Shown here in pieces: positions 23,065 through 30,930 of a DNA stretch of 47,860 nucleotides. Location of the stretch: assembly GCA_035691285.1 (NCBI GenBank), contig DASSJI010000019.1, forward strand, positions 1 to 47,860. Reading direction: 5' to 3'. Positions within the stretch are counted from its first letter, which is position 1. Every line of letters starts with the position of its first letter. A program made the position numbers and the translations under genes. The stretch comes from DATFEN01 sp035691285 (GTDB lineage: Bacteria; Acidobacteriota; Vicinamibacteria; Fen-336). A model generated the notes under the pieces. The model had not been told where the DNA came from and made no database searches. It saw nothing but the letters and a program-made list of their open reading frames with translations.

Positions 23065-25794
23065 TTGTCGCAGCGAGCGCTGGCCTGGGCCGCCACGATC
23101 CTCGTCCTGGCGAGCCAGACGTTCGCGCAGAGCCTCACGGGAACCATCGCCGGTGCCGTGCGGGATCCACAGGGAGCTGCGCTCGCCGACGCCACCTTGA
23201 GCCTGAGCGGGAAGACCGGCTCGACGCACACCACGACCGATGGTCGGGGGAGCTACCGCTTCCCGGCGGTCGAGCCGGGTCGCTATGAGCTGCGGGCGGA
23301 GGCTCCAGGCTTCCGGCCCAGAGTCGAACACGGAATAGCCCTTTCGATCGGGGAGCGGCTCACGCTTGATTTCAGCCTCGAGCTCGCGTCGCTCGCGGAG
23401 AACGTGGAGGTCGCGGGCGAGTCGCCGGTGATCGACGTCCACAGCTCGGCGACGCGCACGGGCCTGACGCAGGACCTGCTGTTTCAGCTTCCTCTGGGCC
23501 GTTTCGTGCCCACCCTGATCAGCGCGACGCCGGGGGTCAACGGGGGCTCGACCGGCTTCACGACCGGGGACGCCGAGCGGGGCTCATCGGGGTTCGGCGG
23601 CGGCGAGCTGGGCAACGCCTTGCTCGTCGACGGCGTCGATACACGGGACCCGGGAGACGAGGGCAAGTGGCTCAGCATCGGCTACAACACGCTCGAGGAG
23701 GTTCAGGTCCTGGGCCCAGGGGTGCCGGCCGAGTACGGCGCCTTCACGGGTGCGGTCTTCAACGCGATCCGGCGCTCGGGAGGCAACCGCTTCGAGGGGC
23801 TCTTCGAGGTGCGCTCGACCTGGGAGGGGCTGGCCAGCGACAACGTGGACGCCGAACTCCTGGCGCAGAACCCAGCCATCGGCGACCCCGCCGTCACCAC
23901 CGGCCTTCTCGACCTGAACGCACAGTTCCGTGGACCGATCCAGAAGGACGAGCTGTTCTTCCTCCTGAGCGGCCAGCGCGCGAAGCTCGAGACCGACCCT
24001 TCGGGCCCGCGCGCTTCCGCCGATACCCTCGACTACCGTCTCGACGCGAAACTGACGTGGCTGCCCGGCTCGCAGGATCACGTCACCGTGGGCCTCTTCC
24101 ACAACCGCGAGGACATCTCCGGACAGCCTGGTGTCCCGGCGACCGTCGCCACCGACGACCTCACGTCGTCCTGGCACAAGGCGGACTGGAACTGGTACGG
24201 CCACTGGAGACGCGTGTTCGGGACGCGTACGCTGCTCGAAGTCAAGTACACGGGCTGGAGCGGCGTCGTCGAAGACCGACCGAAGGTCGCCCAACCGCTG
24301 CGGTACGACCTTGCGACAGGCGGCTACTCCGGCGGCAGCGGCTCTACCCTCACCGCGTCACGGCACAGGCACCAGGCGAACGCCTCGCTCTCCCACCACG
24401 TCGATGACTTCGTCGGCTCGCACGACGTCAAGTTCGGCGTGGAGGTCGAGCGGGGCTTCTCGCGCAACGACCTGGACCTCGTCGGCGGCTTCGGCTACTT
24501 CGACGTCGCGGGCCAGCCCTACCTTCAAAACTCGTTCGGCCTGGACGTCCCGGGCCACGCGGAGCGCGAGAGCGTCTACGCCCAGGATGCCTGGCGAGCC
24601 GGCGATCGCCTGACCCTCAACCTCGGGATCCGATTCGACAACTATCGCGGCAGGGGAGATTCCGAGGCCTTGTACCGCGCCCATGGCCTGGCTCCTCGAG
24701 TGGGCCTCGCCTTCGACCTGTCCGGGGATCACCGCACGGTCCTCAAGGCGTCCTTCGGCCGCTACTACGAAGCGCTCCCGGTGAGCTACTTCGAGGCCGC
24801 GCTGCCCGGACGCGAGGACTTCGTCTTCTACCGGAACACCGGTTCAGGCCTGATCGAGGTCAGGCGCATCCCTCTGAGCGTCCCCGCTCAGGTGGATCCC
24901 GACATCCGGCACCCGCATGTCGACGAGGTCACGACCGGCTTCGAGCGCACTCTGGGGAAGCGCATGCGCTTTTCGGCGGTCGGGATCTGGCGGCGGAGCG
25001 GCGACTTCGTGAGCGTGGTGACGCCCGACGGGCGTTTCGTGCCCGTCGAGACACCGAACCTCCTGACCGGTGCTCCCATCACCGTCTACGGCTGGGCGGA
25101 CCCGACCGCCACGAGCGGCTTCGTCACCAACCCGGACGGCTTCGACTACCTCGCCGCGGAGGGAGGCGTCGTCGGAACGGCCGAGGCCTTCAGGAGGTAC
25201 AAGGGGCTGGTGTTGGTCCTCAGCCGGCGGCTCGCGGGACGCTGGCAGGCGCAGGTCTCCTATGTCCTTTCAAAGGCCGAGGGGACGGTGGACAACGACT
25301 ACTTCGAGAGCCTCGGGGGGCCGGGCCCGTTCACTTCGCCGAACCGCGCGCTCACGAACGCCGATGGCCTTCTGACCCACGACGCGCGGCACGAGCTCAA
25401 GATCCTCGGCTCCTATCAGATCCCGAGGATCGAGGTGGCCGTGAGCGGCTTCTTCCGCGCCGTGAGCGGCACGACCTACACGCCGTTTCAGGACCTTCCT
25501 GGGTTGGTCGCCCCGTTTCAGGAGAGCGTGCGTCTCGAGCCACGGGGGAGCCGGCGGACGCCGACCCGCACGGTCCTGGACCTCCGCGTCGAGAAGGTCT
25601 TCGGCGTCGGACGTGGGCGGGTCGGCGTCTTCGCGGACCTGCTCAATGCCTTCAATGCCAGCACGGTGGTCGCTGTTCAAGACCGCGTGCCCAGCGTCTC
25701 GATCCCGGGCTTCGAGGAGCCCATCGCCTTCGGTGCGCCCAGCGCGATCCTCCCCGCGCGCCAGGTCATTCTCGGCGCGCGCTTCAGCTTCTGA
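23065..25794 (+). CDS. Oar-like TonB-dependent outer-membrane receptor with carboxypeptidase-regulatory N-terminal domain
   Basis: 909 residues. The TTG start at 23065 is set by GGAGG six bases upstream and yields a clean signal peptide ending ASQTFAQ. Residues ~24-105 form a CarboxypepD_reg-like Ig domain (GTIAGAVRDPQGAALADATL). A plug domain follows (GNALLVDGVDTRDPG) and then a long beta-barrel with alternating aromatic strands, ending ILGARFSF, the C-terminal Phe being the usual outer-membrane insertion signal. Such Oar-type proteins are abundant in Acidobacteriota and are thought to import polymer fragments or take part in surface contact; the ligand is unknown. The stop codon lies inside the first copy of a 48-bp direct repeat. 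Confidence 0.88.
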   Translation: MSQRALAWAATILVLASQTFAQSLTGTIAGAVRDPQGAALADATLSLSGKTGSTHTTTDGRGSYRFPAVEPGRYELRAEAPGFRPRVEHGIALSIGERLTLDFSLELASLAENVEVAGESPVIDVHSSATRTGLTQDLLFQLPLGRFVPTLISATPGVNGGSTGFTTGDAERGSSGFGGGELGNALLVDGVDTRDPGDEGKWLSIGYNTLEEVQVLGPGVPAEYGAFTGAVFNAIRRSGGNRFEGLFEVRSTWEGLASDNVDAELLAQNPAIGDPAVTTGLLDLNAQFRGPIQKDELFFLLSGQRAKLETDPSGPRASADTLDYRLDAKLTWLPGSQDHVTVGLFHNREDISGQPGVPATVATDDLTSSWHKADWNWYGHWRRVFGTRTLLEVKYTGWSGVVEDRPKVAQPLRYDLATGGYSGGSGSTLTASRHRHQANASLSHHVDDFVGSHDVKFGVEVERGFSRNDLDLVGGFGYFDVAGQPYLQNSFGLDVPGHAERESVYAQDAWRAGDRLTLNLGIRFDNYRGRGDSEALYRAHGLAPRVGLAFDLSGDHRTVLKASFGRYYEALPVSYFEAALPGREDFVFYRNTGSGLIEVRRIPLSVPAQVDPDIRHPHVDEVTTGFERTLGKRMRFSAVGIWRRSGDFVSVVTPDGRFVPVETPNLLTGAPITVYGWADPTATSGFVTNPDGFDYLAAEGGVVGTAEAFRRYKGLVLVLSRRLAGRWQAQVSYVLSKAEGTVDNDYFESLGGPGPFTSPNRALTNADGLLTHDARHELKILGSYQIPRIEVAVSGFFRAVSGTTYTPFQDLPGLVAPFQESVRLEPRGSRRTPTRTVLDLRVEKVFGVGRGRVGVFADLLNAFNASTVVAVQDRVPSVSIPGFEEPIAFGAPSAILPARQVILGARFSF

Positions 25795-25838
25795 GCTCAG
25801 CCCGCCTCACTTGAGCCCGGTCACCTGGTAGAGGTCGA
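25791..25838. repeat. 48-bp direct repeat, copy A
   Basis: Identical to copy B (26905-26952) at 46 of 48 positions, differing at the 9th and 32nd bases. It begins inside the receptor gene's stop (CTGAGCTC) and includes the reverse complement of the last codons of the Ser/Thr kinase (LYQVTGLK and stop). The two copies enclose only the creatininase-family gene. Confidence 0.9.
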
Positions 25839-25872
25839 GAAGCGCTCGCCCCGAATCGCCGTTATTCTTCAA
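25807..25872 (-). pseudogene. Remnant of a kinase-type 3' end
   Basis: Read on the minus strand, this stretch encodes LKNNGDSGRALLDLYQVTGLK followed by TGA; the last eight residues and the stop match the end of the intact kinase at 26921. Beyond the repeat the sequence differs from the kinase. It may be the tail of a deleted kinase paralogue or just the copied junction from a duplication event. Confidence 0.35.
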
Positions 25873-25885
25873 GCGCGGAGGGACG

Positions 25886-26881
25886 ATGTCTCTGTCTCGA
25901 ACGGTCTGGTTCACAGCGCTGTCGCTGGCCGGCGCGATCGGGCCGGCACATCCTGCCTCGGCTCAGATCTACCGGCTGGCGGACATGAATACCCGGCAGA
26001 TCCAGGCGCTGGATCGACAGCGCACCGTCGTGGTCATCCCGGGTGGCATCCTGGAGGAGCACGGTCCCTACCTGCCTTCGTACACGGACGGCTACGCCAT
26101 CGAGGCGTATACGAACGCCCTGGCTGCGGCCATCGTGGCCCGGCCTGGATGGACCGTCGTCCTGTTTCCGCAGATTCCCCTGGGCAATGATCCAGCGAAC
26201 ACGATCGGTCGGGTGAGGAGCTTTCCGGGAAGCTATCCGGTGCGCATGGCCACCCTGCGCGCGATCTACATGGACCTGGCCAGCGAGCTGGGCGACCAGG
26301 GCTTCCGATGGATCTTCCTCGTGCACAATCACGGCGCCCCCAACAACCACAAGGCGCTGAACCAGGCCTCGGACTACTTCCACGACACCTACGGCGGCGC
26401 GATGGTGCACCTGTTCGGCTTGAAGCCCGTGTTCGAGTGCTGCGGGACTGCAGATGCCTTCCTGTCGAAGGACGCGCGTGCCGAGGAAGGCTTCACCGTG
26501 CACGCCGGGGCGGGCGAGCACAGCCAGCTGCTCTTCCTGCGGCCCGATCTGATGGCTCCCGACTTCGACAAGGCGCCGTCCCTCACGGCGCACACCTTCG
26601 CGGACCACGTGCGAATTGCGAGGGCCACGGGATGGCCCGGCTACTTCGGCGCTCCCCGGCTGGCCACCGCCGCCATGGGCGCGCAGGAATTCCAGAGATC
26701 GTCCCTGAGGCTGACCGAGTTTGCGTTACGCATCCTGGATGGCCTCGACCATCGCGCGATTCCGCGCTATGCCGACGAGATGGATCCCCTCAACGTGGCG
26801 GGAGAACAGGACCAGCTGGACCACGAGCGCACGGTGGAGAAGCGACAGCTCGACTGGCTGAAGTCGCACAGTCTCCAGTAA
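25886..26881 (+). CDS. Secreted creatininase-family amidohydrolase
   Basis: 331 residues. A signal peptide ends near HPASAQ (~27). Family metal-binding motifs are recognisable but altered: GGILEEHGPYLPSYTDGY (family usually EQHGPHLP, so one His is Tyr here), VHNHGAPNNHKAL and HAGAGEHSQLL. Creatininase-fold enzymes hydrolyse cyclic or linear amides such as creatinine and formamides and are normally cytoplasmic and ~250 residues, so an exported, longer form is unusual. GGAGG lies about five bases before the ATG. The gene sits alone between two copies of a 48-bp repeat, separating a receptor and a kinase gene that would otherwise converge, which suggests a later insertion. Confidence 0.82.
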   Translation: MSLSRTVWFTALSLAGAIGPAHPASAQIYRLADMNTRQIQALDRQRTVVVIPGGILEEHGPYLPSYTDGYAIEAYTNALAAAIVARPGWTVVLFPQIPLGNDPANTIGRVRSFPGSYPVRMATLRAIYMDLASELGDQGFRWIFLVHNHGAPNNHKALNQASDYFHDTYGGAMVHLFGLKPVFECCGTADAFLSKDARAEEGFTVHAGAGEHSQLLFLRPDLMAPDFDKAPSLTAHTFADHVRIARATGWPGYFGAPRLATAAMGAQEFQRSSLRLTEFALRILDGLDHRAIPRYADEMDPLNVAGEQDQLDHERTVEKRQLDWLKSHSLQ

Positions 26882-26904
26882 GCCGTGGCCTGGCCTCCGG
26901 GGCA

Positions 26905-26952
26905 CTGAGCTCGGCCCGCCTCACTTGAGCCCGGTGACCTGGTAGAGGTCGA
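26905..26952. repeat. 48-bp direct repeat, copy B
   Basis: Second copy of the repeat at 25791. Its bases from 26921 onward are the 3' end of the intact Ser/Thr kinase gene on the minus strand; 26905-26920 is non-coding. Conservation of the non-coding part argues for a duplication event rather than protein-level similarity only. Confidence 0.9.
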
Positions 26953-29470
26953 ACAGGTTCCACCAGGTGCTGTAGCAGTAGGCTTCGCCCTGCGGTGCGA
27001 CGAACAGCAGCTCGGGCGCTCCACCGACCAGGCCGGCCGGGTCGCCCATCACGATCCGCCGCCAGAGCCTCCTGCGTCCCGTCTGGACATCCACGCGATA
27101 GATCTCCGTTGGTCCCGGGGTTGCCGCACGTACGTAGACCGCGCCGTCCGTAGCCCAGTCGAGCACGTTGTCCCCTTCTTGGATCCCCTGAGCGGGGCGA
27201 CCTTGCTGACGCTCCACCGAAAACACGGTCCACTTGCCCTTCAGATCCCCGCAGAGCAGCTCCCGATCATCCGGGGATGACGAGAGGCAAGCGAGCCCTT
27301 CCGCCGAGAGCGGTTGCAGACGGCCATCCTCGACGTCCAGGCTGTACGTGCGCGGGATGTGGCCTGGCTCCATTCCGACCAGCAAGCAGCGCTTGCCGTC
27401 ACGAGACCAGCGGATGAAGATCGGGGTCACGCCGGCGAGGCTCAGCTTCCGAGGCTCGCCGGCTCCCGTCGGAAGCAGGACGATCTCCTTGGGGGTCTTG
27501 ACCGCGGCCCAGCGGCCGTCCGGTGAGAGCGCCGCGCCGAAGGAGGCCTCGCCGAGTCGTATCGGGGCCACCTTCTCCGTGGTGTTCGCGACGTACAGGG
27601 CGCCTTCCCCCTCCTCCTCGAAGAGCAGCGTCCTTCCGTCCGACGAGAGGTCCAGCACCCTCGAGGCCGCGAACCAGGACACGTCGCGCTCGCGATCGGC
27701 TCCCGGCGGAAGGCACGTGGCGCCGATGCGAAACAGGCCGTGCGTCAGCAGGACACGACCATCCGGGGCGATGTCCTGGAGCACCGTCCACGACGGCAGC
27801 CGCATCACCAGCCGCAGCTTGCCTGAGAGCGAGACCGCCCACAGCTCCGTGGCCATGGGACCGCCTCTCCTGGCCGTCAACCAGACTTCATTCCCCGCCG
27901 GCGCCCACGCCAACCCCCTGGCCCAGTTCCAGCCCCCGAGCAGCTCGGTCCTGTTCCCCGCGCGGTCGACGACCGCCAGCGACGATTCGACGCCGGGCAT
28001 GAGGCCCGGTGGTCCGTGCCTGAACGCGACGCGTTCACCGTCGGGAGAGACGCGGGGATTCCAGATCGCGGCGTCTTCGAACAAGGTCTTGCCGATCGGG
28101 AACTCGAGGCGGGCCCGGTTGCCGACCCAGCGGACGACGGCGAATGCGCTCCCATCGGGAGACCAGTCGGCTTCGGCGACGTCGTCGAGCACGGCGCGCG
28201 GCGTGCCGCCGGCCAAAGGCACGCGGGCCAGGGTCAAGAGTCCCGCGTACGGGCTGAAGGGATGGCGGAGCGCGAGCGCCAGCTCTCCGGTGCGCGAAAC
28301 GCCGAGCAGGCCCGCTTCCGGCAGATCGAGGCGCGTCGATTCGGGGCTCTCCACGCGCGTCGAGAACAAGCGGAGCATCGGGTCGCCGTCCCAGGAGGCC
28401 GCGTAGACGACCGTCTGCCCGTCGGGAGCATACCGGGCGTGGATCACGGCGCCGCGCCGGAACGTGAGCCGTTGGAACAGGGGCAGCTTGGGTTCAGCGG
28501 TCCGCAGGCCGCCCAGGAAGGCAGCCACGGGCAGACCGAGCACGGCCAGCAGGGCTAGAGCCGCCCACAGGCCTCGGCGAGGCGCGGGCGGGGCCACGGC
28601 GGTCGAGAGCGCGACCCCCGAGAGCGCCTCGAGCGCGAAGGCGAGATCGTGGGCCGAGCGGAACCGCTGCTCCGGGTCCTTTTCCAGGCAGCGCCGCACG
28701 ATCCGCTCGAGGCCCGGTGGCACCGGCCGCTCCCCACGCGCGAGCTCCGGAGGGTCTTCCTTGAGGATCGCGGCCAGCGTGTCGGCGGTGCTCGTGCCCT
28801 GGAAGGCGCGCCGCTGCGCGAGCATCTCGTAGAGCACGGCGCCGAAGGAGAAGATGTCCGAACGCGGGTCCGCAGGCAGGCCGCGGGCCTGCTCAGGCGA
28901 CATGTATCCGACCGTCCCCAGGATGACGCCGGCATCAGTGTTCGAGGCCGTGAGCTCCTCGGACACCGCTTCACCGGGAGGCCGTTCGGTCTCGCGGAGC
29001 TTCGCGAGGCCGAAGTCGAGGATCTTGGCCCGTCCGTCCTTGGTCAGGAACAGGTTCTCGGGCTTGAGGTCCCGATGGACGATCCCCTTTTCGTGGGCCG
29101 CGGCCAGGCCCCGGGCGATCTGGGTCCCGCACTGGATCGCCCTCTGCAGCGGGAGTCCACCTGTGCGCAACCGATCCCGTAGCGTCTCGCCCTCGAGCAG
29201 CTCCGAGACGACGTAGGGAGCGCCCCCCTCGACGCCGGCATCGAAGACCGCGAGGACGTTCGGGTGGTTGAGGGCGCCGGCGGCCCGGGCCTCGCGCTGG
29301 AAGCGCTCGAGCCGGTCGGCGTCCACCGCCGCCGCGCCCGGCAGTACCTTGATCGCGACGTCTCGGGCGAGGCGGGAATCGCGCGCACGATACACCTCGC
29401 CCATGCCTCCGGCGCCGAGAAGGCCCCGGATCTCGTAGGGGCCGAGCCGGGCGCCCGCGTCGAGTCCCAT
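26921..29470 (-). CDS. Membrane Ser/Thr protein kinase with C-terminal TolB/PD40-like beta-propeller
   Basis: 849 residues. The kinase domain (~10-280) is complete: GAGGMGEVYRARD, Lys41 in VAIKVLP, HRDLKPENLF with Asp134, DFGLAK (152-157) and GTVGYMSPEQARG. One membrane helix follows (~301-321), then ~520 residues of repeated SPDG-type blades (YAPDGQTVVYAAS, VSPDGERVAFR, LSPDGRWAAVK), a WD40/TolB-like propeller outside the membrane. Extracytoplasmic binding would control phosphorylation inside. The wHTH-FHA gene 49 bases upstream on the same strand is the obvious phosphotarget. Its 3' end is part of the 48-bp repeat. Confidence 0.93.
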   Translation of the reverse strand: MGLDAGARLGPYEIRGLLGAGGMGEVYRARDSRLARDVAIKVLPGAAAVDADRLERFQREARAAGALNHPNVLAVFDAGVEGGAPYVVSELLEGETLRDRLRTGGLPLQRAIQCGTQIARGLAAAHEKGIVHRDLKPENLFLTKDGRAKILDFGLAKLRETERPPGEAVSEELTASNTDAGVILGTVGYMSPEQARGLPADPRSDIFSFGAVLYEMLAQRRAFQGTSTADTLAAILKEDPPELARGERPVPPGLERIVRRCLEKDPEQRFRSAHDLAFALEALSGVALSTAVAPPAPRRGLWAALALLAVLGLPVAAFLGGLRTAEPKLPLFQRLTFRRGAVIHARYAPDGQTVVYAASWDGDPMLRLFSTRVESPESTRLDLPEAGLLGVSRTGELALALRHPFSPYAGLLTLARVPLAGGTPRAVLDDVAEADWSPDGSAFAVVRWVGNRARLEFPIGKTLFEDAAIWNPRVSPDGERVAFRHGPPGLMPGVESSLAVVDRAGNRTELLGGWNWARGLAWAPAGNEVWLTARRGGPMATELWAVSLSGKLRLVMRLPSWTVLQDIAPDGRVLLTHGLFRIGATCLPPGADRERDVSWFAASRVLDLSSDGRTLLFEEEGEGALYVANTTEKVAPIRLGEASFGAALSPDGRWAAVKTPKEIVLLPTGAGEPRKLSLAGVTPIFIRWSRDGKRCLLVGMEPGHIPRTYSLDVEDGRLQPLSAEGLACLSSSPDDRELLCGDLKGKWTVFSVERQQGRPAQGIQEGDNVLDWATDGAVYVRAATPGPTEIYRVDVQTGRRRLWRRIVMGDPAGLVGGAPELLFVAPQGEAYCYSTWWNLFDLYQVTGLK

Positions 29471-29519
29471 GGATGGTTCCGCAGATGATAGCCGTTGAAG
29501 CGGAGGGAGCCCCCGGCGG

Positions 29520-30176
29520 CTATCGACTTGCGCGCTTCTCCGTCTCGGTGGAGCCGAGCGAACCGCCGGAGCGGAAGACCAGCACCGCGGAGCCCAGGCA
29601 GATCTCGTCGCCGTCGGCCAGGGGGGTCGGTCCTTCCGTCCGCTTGCTCCGGACGTACGTGCCGTTCTTGCTCCCCAGGTCCTGGATGAGCGCCTGGGCG
29701 CCGGCTACGCGGATCAGGGCATGATGTCGCGAGATCCGAGGAGAGTCGATCCTGACCTGGCAATCCGGAGCTCGGCCGACCAGATTGTCCCCCTCGGAGA
29801 GTCCGATCTCCCGGCCGCGCCAAAGAACACCGGAGGCGACCACATCGTCGGCATTCGGCTTCGCCTGGTCGTCGAGCGCGGGCCCGGAGAACGCGTAGCC
29901 GAAGCCGTGAACGGTGCGTACGAAGCGCCGCGACTTCGCTTGATCACCGATCGCGCGCCGAAGTTCGTTCACGGTTCGGGCGAGGCTGGCATACGACACG
30001 TACGTCGACGGCCAGAGCAGGTCGCAGAGCTCGTGCCGGGACAGCGCCCGCGGGCGGTTCAGGAGCAGCGCGCCGAGCAACTCCAAGGCCTTCGGCGAGA
30101 GCTGGATCGGCTTCCCCTCCCGAACGACCTGGCGGGCGCTGGAGTCGAACACGCAGTCCCCGAAGCGGATGCGCAT
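29520..30176 (-). CDS. Winged-helix DNA-binding / FHA-domain transcriptional regulator
   Basis: 218 residues. Residues 1-97 form an OmpR/CadC-type winged helix (FGDCVFDSSARQVVREG, LARTVNELRRAIGD, FVRTVHGFGYAF). Residues ~120-205 form a complete FHA domain: Gly134-Arg135, Ser149-Arg150 with His152, and Asn171-Gly172-Thr173. FHA domains bind phosphothreonine, so DNA binding is probably controlled by a Ser/Thr kinase, as in mycobacterial EmbR and PknH; unlike EmbR there is no central BTAD domain. ATG 30176 is preceded by AGGAAAGG. It is followed by the propeller kinase gene, giving a compact kinase-regulator pair. Confidence 0.9.
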   Translation of the reverse strand: MRIRFGDCVFDSSARQVVREGKPIQLSPKALELLGALLLNRPRALSRHELCDLLWPSTYVSYASLARTVNELRRAIGDQAKSRRFVRTVHGFGYAFSGPALDDQAKPNADDVVASGVLWRGREIGLSEGDNLVGRAPDCQVRIDSPRISRHHALIRVAGAQALIQDLGSKNGTYVRSKRTEGPTPLADGDEICLGSAVLVFRSGGSLGSTETEKRASR

Positions 30177-30311
30177 GCCTTTCCTGGCGAACGCAACGAT
30201 AACCGAAAAGCCCGCCGCCAAATTCCGGAATAACGAAAAGCGAAAGTCGCCGTCAACAACCGGGGCGTCCCACGACGCACCTTGTTGCCAGCGCTGAAGT
30301 TCTCAACCGGT

Positions 30312-30325
30312 CGCTTGGCCAAGCG
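30312..30325. repeat. Perfect 14-bp palindrome before the HExxH protein gene
   Basis: CGCTTGGCCAAGCG lies 20 bases before the ATG at 30346, in the 169-base divergent gap between the wHTH-FHA gene and the metallopeptidase gene. It could be an operator or an mRNA hairpin. The same gap holds ATTCCGGAAT (30222-30231). Both are short enough to be chance in such GC-rich sequence. Confidence 0.35.
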
Positions 30326-30345
30326 GCTCCTGAACGGAGTCGCTC

Positions 30346-30906
30346 ATGTGGGATCTCGGAAAGCCGGTGGCTCGTCTCCGGCCAGGCATCACCTGCGCTC
30401 TGGTCCTGCTGGCAGCTGCGGGTTCGGGCGCGTCACAAACCGGTACGGCGTCGACCGAGGCCGCTGCCAGCGGGTCTGCGCTGCGCACGACGTTGCAGCG
30501 GGAGCGGGAGCTGCGGGCTTTCAGACGAGCTGCGGCAGGCGCGGCTCGGCGGCTCGAGAGTCCCAAGTGCCAGAGAATCTTCTCCGAGTTCAGGAACGAT
30601 TCGGGCCGGACGCTGAAGGAAGAGCTGGATGCCCTCGGTCAGACGCCGGCGAGCTTCATGGGATGGATCCTCTTCGAGGACGGGCGCGCCGAACGCCGCT
30701 GCGCCGACGCCAACGTCCTCGCCATGACGCAGCCGGGAAGCCGCGCGATCTGGATCTGTGGTTGGCAGTTTGCTCGAGAAAACGCGCGGGATCCCGACTT
30801 GACCGAGGCCGTGCTCATCCACGAGGTGCTGCACACCCTCGGCCTCGGGGAGAACCCACCCAGCAGCACGTCCATCACGAGGCGTGTGAGGGCCCGCTGC
30901 GGCTAG
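30346..30906 (+). CDS. Secreted putative zinc metallopeptidase (HExxH)
   Basis: 186 residues. An N-terminal signal segment (RPGITCALVLLAAAGSGAS) precedes a short helical region and a domain with CQRIFSEFRNDSGRTLKEEL. Near the C-terminus, VLIHEVLHTLGLGENPPSS carries a zincin motif (His159, Glu160, His163), with Glu169 a candidate third ligand. Cysteines at 75, 119, 138 and 185 could form disulfides. GGAG lies seven bases before the ATG. I do not recognise a named peptidase family. It is divergent from the kinase-associated wHTH-FHA gene and could be under its control. Confidence 0.68.
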   Translation: MWDLGKPVARLRPGITCALVLLAAAGSGASQTGTASTEAAASGSALRTTLQRERELRAFRRAAAGAARRLESPKCQRIFSEFRNDSGRTLKEELDALGQTPASFMGWILFEDGRAERRCADANVLAMTQPGSRAIWICGWQFARENARDPDLTEAVLIHEVLHTLGLGENPPSSTSITRRVRARCG

Positions 30907-30930
30907 GCTGAGTGTCTCGCTCCCGCGAGC

